Counted from the first letter of the stretch, positions 21,714-33,745 are shown. The stretch: 47,816 nucleotides of DNA from Pseudomonadota bacterium (GCA_021795395.1 JAJYPN010000019.1:1-47816), one strand, 5' to 3'. A program made the numbers and translations. Notes: a model not told the origin generated them from the sequence alone.

Positions 21714-21742
21714 AATATGCAGGATTGGCTCTGTCAGCCAAT
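21714..21742 (-). promoter_or_regulatory. Candidate promoter plus operator palindrome for the TonB receptor
   Basis: On the minus strand TTGGCT (21741-21736) and CATATT (21719-21714) are 16 bases apart with a TG just before the -10. The -35 lies inside a perfect inverted repeat ATTGGCT-N5-AGCCAAT (21724-21742). A palindrome overlapping the -35 is a common repressor or LysR-type site. The regulator is not identified. Confidence 0.4.
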
Positions 21743-21886
21743 ATACCGAGGCAAACTTAGAACAAAATGAATGAAATATGATGCTTTTATTTCGACGCCG
21801 AGGAAGGCTCAGATCAAGCCTAGGTGGATTTATCGTTCGCAGGATTTGATACGGCAGAGCGGATCGGGAATTTACAGGGGAACAAA

Positions 21887-22585
21887 ATGATACGGCAAAT
21901 ATTTCTCGATACGGAAACGACCGGGCTCGATCCGCGTCAGGGTCACAGGATAATAGAAATTGCCGGGGTGGAAATGGTCAATCGCCGTTCCACCGGCCGG
22001 CATTTCCACCGTTACCTCAATCCCCAGCGCGAGATCGATGCCGGCGCGGAAGCGGTGCACGGCATAACCGGCGTGTTTTTGCAGGACAAGCCGTTTTTTT
22101 CAGACGTAGTCGACGAGTTGCTCGAATTTTTATCCGATGCTGAACTGGTAATCCACAATGCGCCCTTCGATATCGGTTTTCTGAATCATGAATTGGCGCT
22201 GTTGGGGCGGCCGTCCATGCACGAGCATTGCGCGAACGTGCTCGATACCTTGAAACTGGCAAAAGATCTCCATCCCGGCCAAAAAAACAATCTCGATGCG
22301 CTCTGTCGCCGTTATGAAGTCGATAACGCCAACCGAACCCTGCATGGCGCACTGCTGGATGCGGAGCTCCTCGCGGCCGTCTATCTCGGGATGACGCGTG
22401 GACAGGAAAGCCTGATCATGTCGCTGGAAACGAAATCCGAACGATACACGGCAACCGATGTCCCGCTGTCCACGGCTATCAAAGTGCTAAGGCCGAGCCT
22501 GGCTGAAGCGAGCTTGCATCGAAAAACTCTGGAAGTCATACAAAAAGAAAGTCAGGGAAACTGTATCTGGCTCGCGCTGACTTAG
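21887..22585 (+). CDS. dnaQ: DNA polymerase III epsilon subunit (3'-5' proofreading exonuclease)
   Basis: 232 aa DEDDh exonuclease. Exo I is FLDTETTGLDP near the N-terminus, Exo II is in VIHNAPFDIGFLNHEL, and Exo III is HGALLDAELLAAVY. A C-terminal tail would bind the alpha subunit. I start at MIRQIFLDTETTG because GGGG at 21877-21880 sits before it and families start there. The in-frame extension to 21824 is not conserved. It diverges from the TonB receptor gene. Confidence 0.93.
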   Translation: MIRQIFLDTETTGLDPRQGHRIIEIAGVEMVNRRSTGRHFHRYLNPQREIDAGAEAVHGITGVFLQDKPFFSDVVDELLEFLSDAELVIHNAPFDIGFLNHELALLGRPSMHEHCANVLDTLKLAKDLHPGQKNNLDALCRRYEVDNANRTLHGALLDAELLAAVYLGMTRGQESLIMSLETKSERYTATDVPLSTAIKVLRPSLAEASLHRKTLEVIQKESQGNCIWLALT

Positions 22586-22597
22586 CTCGCCTATGCT

Positions 22598-22804
22598 TCA
22601 GGAAACTTCAAAACCTGCCGAATCGATAGCGGCCTTGAAGTCTTCGGGGCCTGATTTTGCGGGGTCGTAGGTGACGGATACATTGCCATGTTCCAGAGAA
22701 ACATCGGCCTCGGTCACGCCGGGCAATGCCATTAATACTTTTTTGACGCTATTGGTGCATCCGCTGCACGTCATGCCGGAAATGTTCAATACGATGTGTC
22801 TCAA
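22598..22804 (-). CDS. Heavy-metal-associated (HMA) domain protein, CopZ-like
   Basis: 68 aa single HMA ferredoxin-like domain. MTCSGC supplies the metal-binding CxxC about 12 residues in. The rest (VLMALPGVTEADVSLEHG, PEDFKAAIDSAGFEV) matches copper chaperones. The start is TTG. AAAGGG at 22811-22816 is 6 bases upstream, and the Shine-Dalgarno overlaps the serB stop. The longer in-frame opening lies inside serB. It is third in an mfd-serB-copZ-like operon. No copper P-type ATPase is nearby. Confidence 0.85.
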   Translation of the reverse strand: MRHIVLNISGMTCSGCTNSVKKVLMALPGVTEADVSLEHGNVSVTYDPAKSGPEDFKAAIDSAGFEVS

Positions 22805-22815
22805 GATTATCCCTT

Positions 22816-23664
<849 letters not shown>

Positions 23665-23669
23665 GGTTG

Positions 23670-26600
23670 TTAAGAAATTTCTTTCAAAATATTTTTAATG
23701 TTCATGATCCGGTCCGGCAAGGTATTGCCATTCATGACAATGTTTAGCTTGTTCGGGCCCGCTAATTTATAGTTGCGCCGGGTCTGAATCAGATCTACCA
23801 GTTTGGCTGCATCGACAGGTGTGTCCGGAGAGAACTGCAGCGCGATCGTTTCGTTGGAGGCATCGATTTTGACGATGCCCAGCGATTTGGCCAACACCCG
23901 CAGACGATGCGACTCCAGTAACGCCCAGGCCGGTTCCGGCAGCATGCCGAAACGATCGATCAATTCGCCGCGCAGATCGTCCAGGCTATCGGTATCGGTA
24001 CAATTGGCGAGGCGTTTGTACAATACCAGCCGTTCATGGATATCGTCGCAATAGGCATCGGGCAAAAGCATGGGGCAACGCAGGTTTATTTCGGTAGTCA
24101 CCCCCAGCGGCTGGTTCATGTCGGGTTCCAGTCCTTTTTTCAGCGCGGTGACCGCGTGATTGAGCATGTCGTTGTACATGCTGAAACCGATCTCCTGGAC
24201 GCTGCCGCTTTGCGAATCGCCCAGCACTTCTCCGGCGCCACGGATTTCCAGGTCGTGCATGGCGAGATGGAAGCCGGCGCCCAGATCTTCCATCATTTGC
24301 AGGGCTTCAAGCCGTTTTTTTGCTCCTGCCGTCAGCGCTTCTTCTTCCGGTGTGAGCAGGTAGGCGTAAGCCTGATGGTGAGAACGTCCCACCCTGCCGC
24401 GCAGCTGATGCAATTGCGCCAGCCCGAATCGGTCGGCGCGGTTCATGATGATGGTATTGGCGGTGGGAATGTCCAGCCCGGTTTCGATGATCGTGGTGCA
24501 CAGCAGGAGATTGATCTGCTGCTGATGGAAGTCGCGCATGACGTGTTCGAGTTCGCGCTCCGGCATCTGCCCGTGGGCCACGCGAATACGGGCTTCCGGC
24601 AGTAGCTTTACGAGCTTGGATTCCATGTTGTAAATGGTATCGACTTCATTGTGCAGGAAGTACACCTGGCCGCCGCGTTTGAGTTCGCGTAACACGGCTT
24701 CGCGTATGACGCCGTCGGAATAGCGCGACACAAAGGTCTTGATCGATAGACGTTTTTGCGGAGGCGTGCTGATGACGGAAAAATCACGGATGCCTTCCAA
24801 TGACATCGCCAGCGTACGGGGAATCGGCGTGGCGGTCAGCGTCAGCACGTCGACTTCTACCCGCAATACTTTCATCTGCTCTTTCTGGCGTACGCCGAAG
24901 CGATGTTCTTCGTCGATAATCACCAGGCCCAGATTTTTGAATTTGACGTCCTTTTGCAATAATTTGTGCGTGCCGATGACGATATCGATCTTTCCGGCGG
25001 CGAGATCGGCCAGCGTCAGCGCCTGTTCTTTCGCCGAACGGAACCGCGACAGTTCGGCGATGCGCACCGGCCAGTTGGCGAACCGATCGGAAAAGCTCTG
25101 AAAGTGCTGTTCTGCCAGCAAGGTGGTCGGCACCAGCACTGCCACCTGCCTGCCGTCCATCAAGGCGACAAACGCGGCGCGCAGGGCGACTTCGGTCTTG
25201 CCGAAGCCGACATCGCCGCAGACCAGCCTGTCCATCGGCAAGGGCGAACACAGATCGCGGATGACGGCTTCGATAGCGGCCGCCTGATCCGGCGTTTCCT
25301 CGAAGCCGAAACCCTCTACAAAAGCTTCGTAATCCTGCTGTTTGAGAGTAAAGGCATGGCCTTGCCGCGCTGCGCGACGGGCGTACAGATTGAGCAGTTC
25401 GGCGGCGGTATCGCGCGCCTGTTGCATGGCGCGGCGCTTGGATTTTTCCCATTGGCCGCTGCCGAGTCTGGAGAGGGGAATCGTGTCCGCCGCAGCCCCG
25501 CTGTATCGGCCGATCAGATGCAATTGCGATACCGGGACATAGAGCTTGTCGTTGCCGGAATATTCGAGCAATAAAAATTCCGTTTCGCCGTCACCCGTAT
25601 CCATGCTGACCAGGCCCTGATAGCGACCTATGCCGTGGTCGGCATGCACTACCGGATCGCCTACCTTGACTTCGGACAGATCGCGCAGCATGCCGTCGAG
25701 TTGTGTGCGACGTATCGCGGTACGATGGCGTGCACGGACGGTGGTGGCGTACAGCTCGGTTTCGGTGACGATGGCCAGCGGTGTCGCGGAAGGTAAAATG
25801 AAACCGGTATTGAGCGGAGCGACGCTTAAAAGTAGCGGTGCGGACTGTTCGAGGCAATCGGCATAGTGATCACATAAGGCCGGTCTGATAGCGTGTTCGG
25901 CGAAATAGTGAACGATGGTTTCACGCCGTCCCATGGTTTCCGCCAGTATCAGAACCTTACCCGCCATGCGTCCGATAAATGCTCTGATTTTGTAGAGCGG
26001 ATCGTCGGCTCGCCGATCGACGCTCAAGTCCGGCAAGGGATGCGTGATGCCGTCTGCTGTCATGCCGATTTCAAGTTCGATTCGCGGATACGCTTTCAAA
26101 TGGCCGTACAGGGCATCGACGGTCAGGAATAGCTGCGCGGGCGGCAGGATAGGCCGTTGACTGTCGCCGCGCATCAGTTTATAGCGAATTTCGGTATCTC
26201 GCCAAAAATCGGTCGCGGCGCTTTCCATGTCTCCATGGATGCATATCAGGGCATGGTCTGGAATATAATCGAACAGCGTCGCCGTGGTTTCGAAGAACAA
26301 GGGCAAATAATATTCTATGCCGGCAGGCGCCAAACCATTGGTGACATCCTTATATATCTGCCGCTTGGAGGCATCGCCTTCAAACGCGTCGCGAAAACTC
26401 TGGCGAAACTGTGCGATACCGGTTTCGTCCAGTGGAAATTCACGCGCCGGAAGCAGACGTATTTCGCTGACGGGATAAATGCTTCGTTGCGTATCGACGT
26501 CGAAGGTTCTGATGGTTTCGATTTCGTCGTCGAACAGATCGATCCGGTAAGGCAATGCGCTGCCCATCGGGAACAGATCCAGTAACCCTCCGCGTACGCT

Positions 26601-27077
26601 GTATTCGCCGGGCGAAATCACCTGGCTGACCGAAGTGTATCCGGCAGCGGTCATCTGCCGGCGCAGCGCCTCGACGTCGAGTCGTTGCCCCTGTTTCAGA
26701 AAAAAGGTATAGGCGCCCAGATATTCGGCGGGTGCGAGTCGATACAAGGCGGTGGTAAGCGGCACGATGGCGATATCGCATTTGCTGGCAGAGATTTGAT
26801 AAAGTGTCGCCAGCCGTTCGGAAATCAGATCCTGGTGCGGAGAAAAATGATCGTACGGCAACGTTTCCCAATCAGGCAGCAGATTGACCGTCAGTGTGGG
26901 CGCAAACCAGCGAATTTCTTCCAGCAAACGCTGCGCGTCCAGCGCGTTCGCGGTGAATACGACAACCGGGGAAGAAGGGGATGCCAGTTCGCTGATGGCC
27001 AACGCATCGGAAGAACCCGCCAGACCGGAAATTTGGATACGCTGACCGCGATGAGGTAGAGGCTGATTGATGAGCAT
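23670..27077 (-). CDS. mfd: Transcription-repair coupling factor
   Basis: 1135 aa DNA translocase that removes stalled RNA polymerase and recruits UvrA. The order is UvrB-homology N-terminus (about 1-340), the CarD-like RNA-polymerase-interaction domain starting VKVGDPVVHADHGIGRYQGL (about 470-540), a RecG-like motor with GDVGFGKTEVALRAAF (Walker A) and IIDEEHRFGV (Walker B), LHQLRGRVGRS (motif VI), and the C-terminal D7 inhibitory domain. Full length, first in the operon with serB. Confidence 0.97.
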   Translation of the reverse strand: MLINQPLPHRGQRIQISGLAGSSDALAISELASPSSPVVVFTANALDAQRLLEEIRWFAPTLTVNLLPDWETLPYDHFSPHQDLISERLATLYQISASKCDIAIVPLTTALYRLAPAEYLGAYTFFLKQGQRLDVEALRRQMTAAGYTSVSQVISPGEYSVRGGLLDLFPMGSALPYRIDLFDDEIETIRTFDVDTQRSIYPVSEIRLLPAREFPLDETGIAQFRQSFRDAFEGDASKRQIYKDVTNGLAPAGIEYYLPLFFETTATLFDYIPDHALICIHGDMESAATDFWRDTEIRYKLMRGDSQRPILPPAQLFLTVDALYGHLKAYPRIELEIGMTADGITHPLPDLSVDRRADDPLYKIRAFIGRMAGKVLILAETMGRRETIVHYFAEHAIRPALCDHYADCLEQSAPLLLSVAPLNTGFILPSATPLAIVTETELYATTVRARHRTAIRRTQLDGMLRDLSEVKVGDPVVHADHGIGRYQGLVSMDTGDGETEFLLLEYSGNDKLYVPVSQLHLIGRYSGAAADTIPLSRLGSGQWEKSKRRAMQQARDTAAELLNLYARRAARQGHAFTLKQQDYEAFVEGFGFEETPDQAAAIEAVIRDLCSPLPMDRLVCGDVGFGKTEVALRAAFVALMDGRQVAVLVPTTLLAEQHFQSFSDRFANWPVRIAELSRFRSAKEQALTLADLAAGKIDIVIGTHKLLQKDVKFKNLGLVIIDEEHRFGVRQKEQMKVLRVEVDVLTLTATPIPRTLAMSLEGIRDFSVISTPPQKRLSIKTFVSRYSDGVIREAVLRELKRGGQVYFLHNEVDTIYNMESKLVKLLPEARIRVAHGQMPERELEHVMRDFHQQQINLLLCTTIIETGLDIPTANTIIMNRADRFGLAQLHQLRGRVGRSHHQAYAYLLTPEEEALTAGAKKRLEALQMMEDLGAGFHLAMHDLEIRGAGEVLGDSQSGSVQEIGFSMYNDMLNHAVTALKKGLEPDMNQPLGVTTEINLRCPMLLPDAYCDDIHERLVLYKRLANCTDTDSLDDLRGELIDRFGMLPEPAWALLESHRLRVLAKSLGIVKIDASNETIALQFSPDTPVDAAKLVDLIQTRRNYKLAGPNKLNIVMNGNTLPDRIMNIKNILKEIS

Positions 27078-27185
27078 TAATAGACGAACAAACGGTGTAT
27101 CGGTCTATTTTAACTCAAAACCCGGCCACGGAGACAGAATCGTGAGGCAAACCCGAGCGGCTTGCCCCTGATCACGAGCGACGAA

Positions 27186-27710
27186 TTATTTCGGGCATTC
27201 CGATTCGTTGCTGGGTACTTTGCCGACCAGCAGGAGAAATTGCTCAAACGGGCCCATCACGCTCATAGCTTCCATTTTGGGTCCCTCGAATTTCAAACGG
27301 CCGAACATCATCGCTTTCATCGGGCCATATTCGCCAGCGCCCATGTCATGCCATTTATTCGTGGTCGCATACATCAGGTAATCCACGCTGGGGTCGAGTT
27401 TCGGCGTTTCGATTTTACCGCCATAGGTACAGATTGCCTTGCCGTTCTGGTCGCTGATGCGCAATTCGACTTGCGGGCTGTTTTCGCAGTCGCTACGGTA
27501 AAGATGGATGATCTTGTAGCCACGCCCTTTATTGTTGGCTATCCATTTGCCGCCTAGGCCATTGGTAAGGGTAGGGTTTTTATTCCACGCATCGCAGGTT
27601 TGCGCCGCCCAATCTGCCGACATCAAGGTGGGTGCAGCTGAAGCTGCGCCGGAGAAACTCGTTAATAGCAGTGCAGACAGTACGGTTAGAGTTTTTAAAT
27701 GCTTATTCAT
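27186..27710 (-). CDS. Periplasmic SCP2-like sterol-carrier-domain protein
   Basis: 174 aa. The signal peptide MNKHLKTLTVLSALLLTSFSGAASA is cleaved before APTLMS. The mature part ends with MKAMMFGRLKFEGPKMEAM...FEQFLLLVGKV, which resembles the SCP2 lipid-binding fold of small exported proteins in betaproteobacteria. Four cysteines remain in the mature protein. The substrate is unknown. ATG at 27710 is favoured by GGAGAG about 8 bases upstream; the ATG at 27725 overlaps that site. It stands alone between mfd and tal. Confidence 0.65.
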   Translation of the reverse strand: MNKHLKTLTVLSALLLTSFSGAASAAPTLMSADWAAQTCDAWNKNPTLTNGLGGKWIANNKGRGYKIIHLYRSDCENSPQVELRISDQNGKAICTYGGKIETPKLDPSVDYLMYATTNKWHDMGAGEYGPMKAMMFGRLKFEGPKMEAMSVMGPFEQFLLLVGKVPSNESECPK

Positions 27711-27862
27711 GCAGTGTCTCTCCATTAAAAGATGAATCGTTATTTTATAAACTCGGGATATCCCGGTCTCAAACGGCCTGTCGAATTACATCGTAATGGA
27801 ATATGCGGTTCGTCGATGCGCAGGAAGACCGGGACCGTTTTATCCTGAGTTTGATACGGTAT

Positions 27863-27882
27863 TTTCGGTGCGGGCACCGAAA
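27863..27882. other. 9-bp inverted repeat between tal and the SCP2-like gene
   Basis: TTTCGGTGC-GG-GCACCGAAA is a perfect 9-bp inverted repeat in the 232-base gap between these genes. It may mark the end of tal transcripts (minus strand), but it has no U-tract. A second small palindrome, CGGGATATCCCG, lies about 100 bases towards the SCP2-like gene. Confidence 0.35.
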
Positions 27883-27942
27883 GCAAAAACTTACCCGCTT
27901 CAGTTGTAACTGTCAAACAGAAAAATAAGAGAATCTATTGAT

Positions 27943-29019
27943 TCATACGGTTAGCATGATCTGCTGATATGCTTCGGCAAACAATTGCAGTCCTTCCTGT
28001 TGTAATGTGTCGCCCACTTCGTTCAGGGAAATGCCGAGTTTTTCCAATGCGACATAATCGTGTTGCGCTTGTTCGATGTCGTTTTCCAGGGTGGCGAAAA
28101 CGTGTCCGTGATCGCGGAAGGCATTCAGCGTCGTTCCCGGTACGGTATTGATCGTTTCCGGGCCGATCAGGTTATCGAGATATTTTACGTCGGAATAAGC
28201 CGGGTTTTTGGTGCCGGTGCTCGCCCATAACAAATATTGCGGACGACAACCCTGCTGCGCCAATTCGCTGAAGCGATCGCCATGAAATATCTGCTTGTAT
28301 CGCTGATAAGCAAGTTTTGCCAGCATCAATGCGCCGCGACCTTGTAACGCAAGCGCTGCATCGGTGCCGATTTTGGCCAGACGCGCGTCGATATGCGTAT
28401 CGACGCGCGACAAAAACAGACTCGCGACCGCTTTGACGGATGACCCTCGACCGCCTTGTGCCAGAAAATTTTGTAATCCGCGCTCGTAGGCTTCGAAAAT
28501 ACGGACCGTTTGCGGGATGGAAAACAGCAGTGTGATATTGATCGAGATGCCTGCTCCGATCAGCTGTTCGAAGGCTGTGACTCCTGCTGCCGTGGCCGGA
28601 ATCTTGATCATGACATTGGCTTTGTTTACGGCCCGATGCAGTCGTTTTGCTGCGTTAACCGTTGCTGTTGCATCATGGGCGATATGGGGCGAAACTTCCA
28701 GGCTTACATAGCCGTCATTGCCGTCGGTCTGCTCGAATGTGGGCATCAGAATATCGCAGGCTTCCCGGATATCGGGAATCACAAGCGATTCATAACGCGC
28801 TTCGGCATCGAGTGTTCCGGCTTTAAGGCGTTTCATGTCTTCCTGATAATACGGACTGTCGGTAAACGCTTTCTGGAAAATGGAAGGATTGGATGTGACG
28901 CCGGAAATACCGTCTTCTTCGATCAGCCGTGCCAGTTCGCCTTCCTTGATCAGGGTACGCGATAGATTGTCCAGCCAGATGGATTGACCCAGGGCCTTTA
29001 TGTCGCTTAATTTGCTCAT
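27943..29019 (-). CDS. tal: Transaldolase
   Basis: 358 aa, non-oxidative pentose phosphate pathway, transferring dihydroxyacetone units between sugar phosphates. This is the long bacterial type starting LGQSIWLDNLSRTLI, with GVTSNPSIFQKAF, the YVSLEVSPH strand and the Schiff-base lysine in NVMIKIPATAAG. The C-terminal GTTLNAFRDHG is present. AAAGGAGATAAC precedes the ATG, a strong Shine-Dalgarno. Monocistronic by position. Confidence 0.94.
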   Translation of the reverse strand: MSKLSDIKALGQSIWLDNLSRTLIKEGELARLIEEDGISGVTSNPSIFQKAFTDSPYYQEDMKRLKAGTLDAEARYESLVIPDIREACDILMPTFEQTDGNDGYVSLEVSPHIAHDATATVNAAKRLHRAVNKANVMIKIPATAAGVTAFEQLIGAGISINITLLFSIPQTVRIFEAYERGLQNFLAQGGRGSSVKAVASLFLSRVDTHIDARLAKIGTDAALALQGRGALMLAKLAYQRYKQIFHGDRFSELAQQGCRPQYLLWASTGTKNPAYSDVKYLDNLIGPETINTVPGTTLNAFRDHGHVFATLENDIEQAQHDYVALEKLGISLNEVGDTLQQEGLQLFAEAYQQIMLTV

Positions 29020-29326
29020 GTTATCTCCTTTATACGCATGAAAGATTCGGTGTTCGTGTTATGGTAATCTGTATTCTGTCATGCGGTAAGGGGTTATTGC
29101 GAATAATCGCCGACAAACAGCAGACATGCCGGTTCGAAGCGCCCGTTGACCCTCTGCTCGCTGATGGTTGCGATATTTCCTGATTGACGTACACTTTCAA
29201 TCCGTGATATCCGAAGCGACCGCAGACGCGAATCCGTATCAACGCCTGTAGGCTGTTTTGTATATTGTGCGGATACGCGAGCAACCGTTGTTGAATTTAT
29301 GCTTTATCGATAATCAGGCCTTACTT
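29020..29326. other. 307-base intergenic region between divergent tal and cysM
   Basis: It holds the leader and promoters for both genes. On the minus strand a frame is open from about 29300 to a TAA at 29094-29096. It lacks any ATG and ends in protein-like residues (NGRFEPACLLFVGDYSQ). It could be the tail of a decayed gene or chance. Nothing else is recognised. A minus-strand 84-codon ORF in another frame (29030-29284) has no recognisable domain. Confidence 0.4.
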
Positions 29327-31212
<1,886 letters not shown>

Positions 31213-31285
31213 GGGCATGACCGACGGCAATATCCTGTAGCAACTCGTCTCCGGATGATTGCCGTTTTTGCAGACGATATACGAT

Positions 31286-31816
31286 TTATTCGATTACACC
31301 GCAGGCGATACGCGGCCCACCGCCGCCCAGTGGTTTGGGACTGTCGGAATAATTGTCGCTGCCGGCATGGATCATCAATGCATGTCCCTTCAACTGGTTC
31401 AGGTTATGCAGGCGGGGCACCAGTACCGGCTCGGTAGCGCGACCGTCGGCATCGACGACCAGTGGCGGCAGATCGCCCAGATGGCCGGTTCCCCAGGGCG
31501 AGCCGTGTTTTTCGCTGTTGTTCGGATCGAAGTGGCCGCCAGCCGCCATTGCCGCTTCCATTTTCCCGTCTTTTTTCATCGGCGCGCAACTTGGACTGGT
31601 ATGAATATGAAACCCGTGTTCACCCGGCGGCAAACCTTTCAAATCCGGCGTGAACACCAGGCCGTACAGCGTTTGGGAAATGATGACGTTGCCTACGTCC
31701 TTGCCTTGGCCTTCCGGACCGGCCAGATGGATGGGAACGGTGATGTCCGCTATTGCGCTAGCGGAAACTATTATGCCTGCCAGGAAAAGGTTCGATGCAG
31801 CCTTGAGTTTTTTCAT
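31286..31816 (-). CDS. sodC: Periplasmic Cu,Zn superoxide dismutase
   Basis: 176 aa. The signal peptide LFLAGIIVSASAIA is followed by DITVPIHL. Copper and zinc ligands are seen in GEHGFHIHTSPSC, AGGHFDP, HLGDLPP and HALMIHAGSDNYSD. The disulfide pair is the Cys in SPSC with the Cys in RIACGVIE. It dismutates superoxide in the periplasm. It is convergent with the L,D-transpeptidase gene and faces a mobile-element scar upstream. Confidence 0.95.
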   Translation of the reverse strand: MKKLKAASNLFLAGIIVSASAIADITVPIHLAGPEGQGKDVGNVIISQTLYGLVFTPDLKGLPPGEHGFHIHTSPSCAPMKKDGKMEAAMAAGGHFDPNNSEKHGSPWGTGHLGDLPPLVVDADGRATEPVLVPRLHNLNQLKGHALMIHAGSDNYSDSPKPLGGGGPRIACGVIE

Positions 31817-32005
31817 ACGCGACTCCTATATTGAATTGATTGATAATAATGAACGATCGAGCAAGAATATTTTGCAGAATGACTATATCAGAGGTCATTG
31901 CACAATAAAATGGGCTGAGATAGAGATCGGTCAAGTATCGGCATCAAAGCAGCATACTTTGAATTTCTTGCTATACGGTTTTTTTGAATATTGAGTTAAA
32001 TCATA
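31817..32005. other. AT-rich gap between sodC and the integrase stub
   Basis: 189 bases, strikingly AT-rich. It contains the sodC leader (AGGAG on the minus strand before the ATG) and no credible coding frame. It may be left-over DNA from the mobile element whose integrase stub adjoins it. Confidence 0.5.
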
Positions 32006-32164
32006 TTATGAAACTCGCAAAAGTCGCCTGGTGAGTAATGAGACCATATCTCTTCGAACGTCTACAATGTCGTCGTAGCTCGACATCCAGCCGTTAGGGA
32101 TATGGCAGCGGAAATAATAGACCGCAGATTTTAAGCGCTTGTGCAGGTAAGTTTGTTTTGGCAT
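32006..32164 (-). pseudogene. Truncated tyrosine-integrase N-terminus next to tRNA-Ser
   Basis: 52 codons starting MPKQTYLHKRLKSAVYYFRC. This is the characteristic N-terminal module of phage/ICE tyrosine recombinases (SYLYKR..gYYFRrRIP type). GGAG lies 5 bases before the ATG at 32164, so the original start is preserved. The core-binding and catalytic (R..HxxR..Y) domains are missing; the frame stops at 32006. It sits about 110 bases 3' of tRNA-Ser on the same strand, the normal place for an integrase at its attachment site. Probably a remnant of a lost island. Confidence 0.65.
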
Positions 32165-32271
32165 ATAAGCTCCACTCAGATTGTGATTGTGTAGCTCTGA
32201 GTGTAGCAATCGATTTCCTATAATCGCCGTATTTCGGTTTTTACAGGAATTTCATGCGCTTAACTATGTAT

Positions 32272-32364
32272 TGGCGGAGAGAGAGGGATTCGAACCCTCG
32301 GTAAGGCTATAAACCCTACGCTCCCTTAGCAGGGGAGTACCTTCGACCACTCGGCCATCTCTCC
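32272..32364 (-). tRNA. tRNA-Ser (anticodon GCT)
   Basis: On the minus strand the acceptor stem GGAGAGA pairs with TCTCTCC, then discriminator G and an encoded CCA (32274-32272). The anticodon loop CTGCTAA lies between CTCCC and GGGAG and reads AGC/AGU. A long variable arm typical of class II tRNA-Ser follows, and the T arm GGTTCGAATCC is canonical. Its 3' end borders an integrase stub and is probably a used attachment site. Confidence 0.96.
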
Positions 32365-32432
32365 GGATTGGTTTTGGTGATGTTACCGGCAACCACGGCA
32401 GCGGCGAATTGTAGCTTGCTGACTGCATTAAG

Positions 32433-33665
32433 TCAAATCGACGCGGCGTTTTCCAGGTTGAAGGCTTTATGCAGCACGCGTACCGCGAGTTCCAGATATT
32501 TTTCGTTGATGACGACGGATATCTTTATTTCCGAGGTGGAGATCATCAGGATGTTGATGCCTTCGTCGGCAAGGGTTTTGAACATGGTGCTGGCGATGCC
32601 GACGTGCGAGCGCATGCCGACGCCGACAATGGAAACCTTGGCGATTTTGTCGTCGCCGGTGATTTCGCGTGCTCCGAGTTTGGGCTGAAGGTCGCGCAAC
32701 AGTTCGATGGCGCGGTGGTATTCGTTGCGGTGTACGGTGAAGGTGAAATCGGTCGTGTTGTTGGCGCCGATGTTCTGGATGATCATGTCGACGTCGATGT
32801 TGCTGTCGGCGACGGGGCCGAGTATCCGGTAGGCGATGCCCGGTGTGTCGGGGACGCTCAGTACGGTGATCTTGGCTTCGTCGCGATTGAATGCGATACC
32901 GGAGATGATCGCTTGTTCCATGGTGTTTTCTTCCTCAAAGGTGATGAGCGTGCCTTCGCCCGTTTCCTGGAAGCTGGAGAGGACGCGAAGTTTTACTTTG
33001 TATTTGCCGGCGAATTCCACCGAGCGCAGTTGCAATACCTTGGAACCCAAGCTGGCCATTTCCAGCATTTCTTCGAAGGTGATCGTCTGCAGCCGGCGCG
33101 CTTCGGGAACGATGCGCGGGTCGGTGGTGTACACGCCGTCGACATCGGTATAGATCTGGCATTCGTCGGCTTTGAGCGCTGCCGCCAGCGCGACGCCGGT
33201 AGTGTCGGAACCGCCGCGGCCGAGCGTGGTGATGTTGCCGTACTCGTCTATGCCTTGAAAACCGGCGACGACGACGACTTTACCCGCATCGAGATCGCTG
33301 CGGATACGTTCTTCATCGATGGCGAGGATACGTGCCTTGGTATAGGCGCTGTCGGTGACGATGCGGACTTGCGATCCGGTATAGCTTTTCGCCTGTATGC
33401 CCAGTGCTTTGAGCGCCATGGCGAGCAGGGCGATGGTGACTTGTTCGCCGGTGGAAATCAGTACGTCGAGTTCGCGCGGATCGGGCAAGGCCTGCATTTC
33501 CTTGGCCAAGGCGAGCAGGCGATTGGTCTCGCCGCTCATGGCGGATAATACGACGACGACATGATGACCCAGGGTTTTGAATTTTGCGACCCGTTCCGCG
33601 ACATTTTTGATGCGTTCTATGCTGCCTACCGAAGTGCCGCCGTATTTTTGTACTATGAGTGCCAT
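32433..33665 (-). CDS. lysC: Aspartate kinase
   Basis: 410 aa, first step of lysine/threonine/methionine synthesis. The N-terminal amino-acid-kinase domain starts ALIVQKYGGTSVGS. GRGGSDTTGVALAAAL and DVDGVYTTDPRI are family signatures. Two C-terminal ACT domains (about 265-410), including ITVLSVPDTPG and VSIVGVGMRSHVG, would bind lysine/threonine for feedback control. Monofunctional form of usual length. Minus strand, upstream of tRNA-Ser. Confidence 0.96.
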   Translation of the reverse strand: MALIVQKYGGTSVGSIERIKNVAERVAKFKTLGHHVVVVLSAMSGETNRLLALAKEMQALPDPRELDVLISTGEQVTIALLAMALKALGIQAKSYTGSQVRIVTDSAYTKARILAIDEERIRSDLDAGKVVVVAGFQGIDEYGNITTLGRGGSDTTGVALAAALKADECQIYTDVDGVYTTDPRIVPEARRLQTITFEEMLEMASLGSKVLQLRSVEFAGKYKVKLRVLSSFQETGEGTLITFEEENTMEQAIISGIAFNRDEAKITVLSVPDTPGIAYRILGPVADSNIDVDMIIQNIGANNTTDFTFTVHRNEYHRAIELLRDLQPKLGAREITGDDKIAKVSIVGVGMRSHVGIASTMFKTLADEGINILMISTSEIKISVVINEKYLELAVRVLHKAFNLENAASI

Positions 33666-33745
33666 GGGTATAATTATTGGAATGTTGAAACCGTTATGAG
33701 TTCAATGCGAAATTTTAGCTCAGTTAGCGTAAATTGGCGAGCGGG

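Noticed and set aside
27142..27170. GGCAA...TTGCC hairpin between mfd and the SCP2-like gene as terminator
   Set aside because: Only 5 paired bases, a long loop and no U-tract.
32469..33548. 359-codon ORF antisense to lysC
   Set aside because: Low-complexity Asp/Gly/Val composition typical of a reverse frame. lysC is certain.
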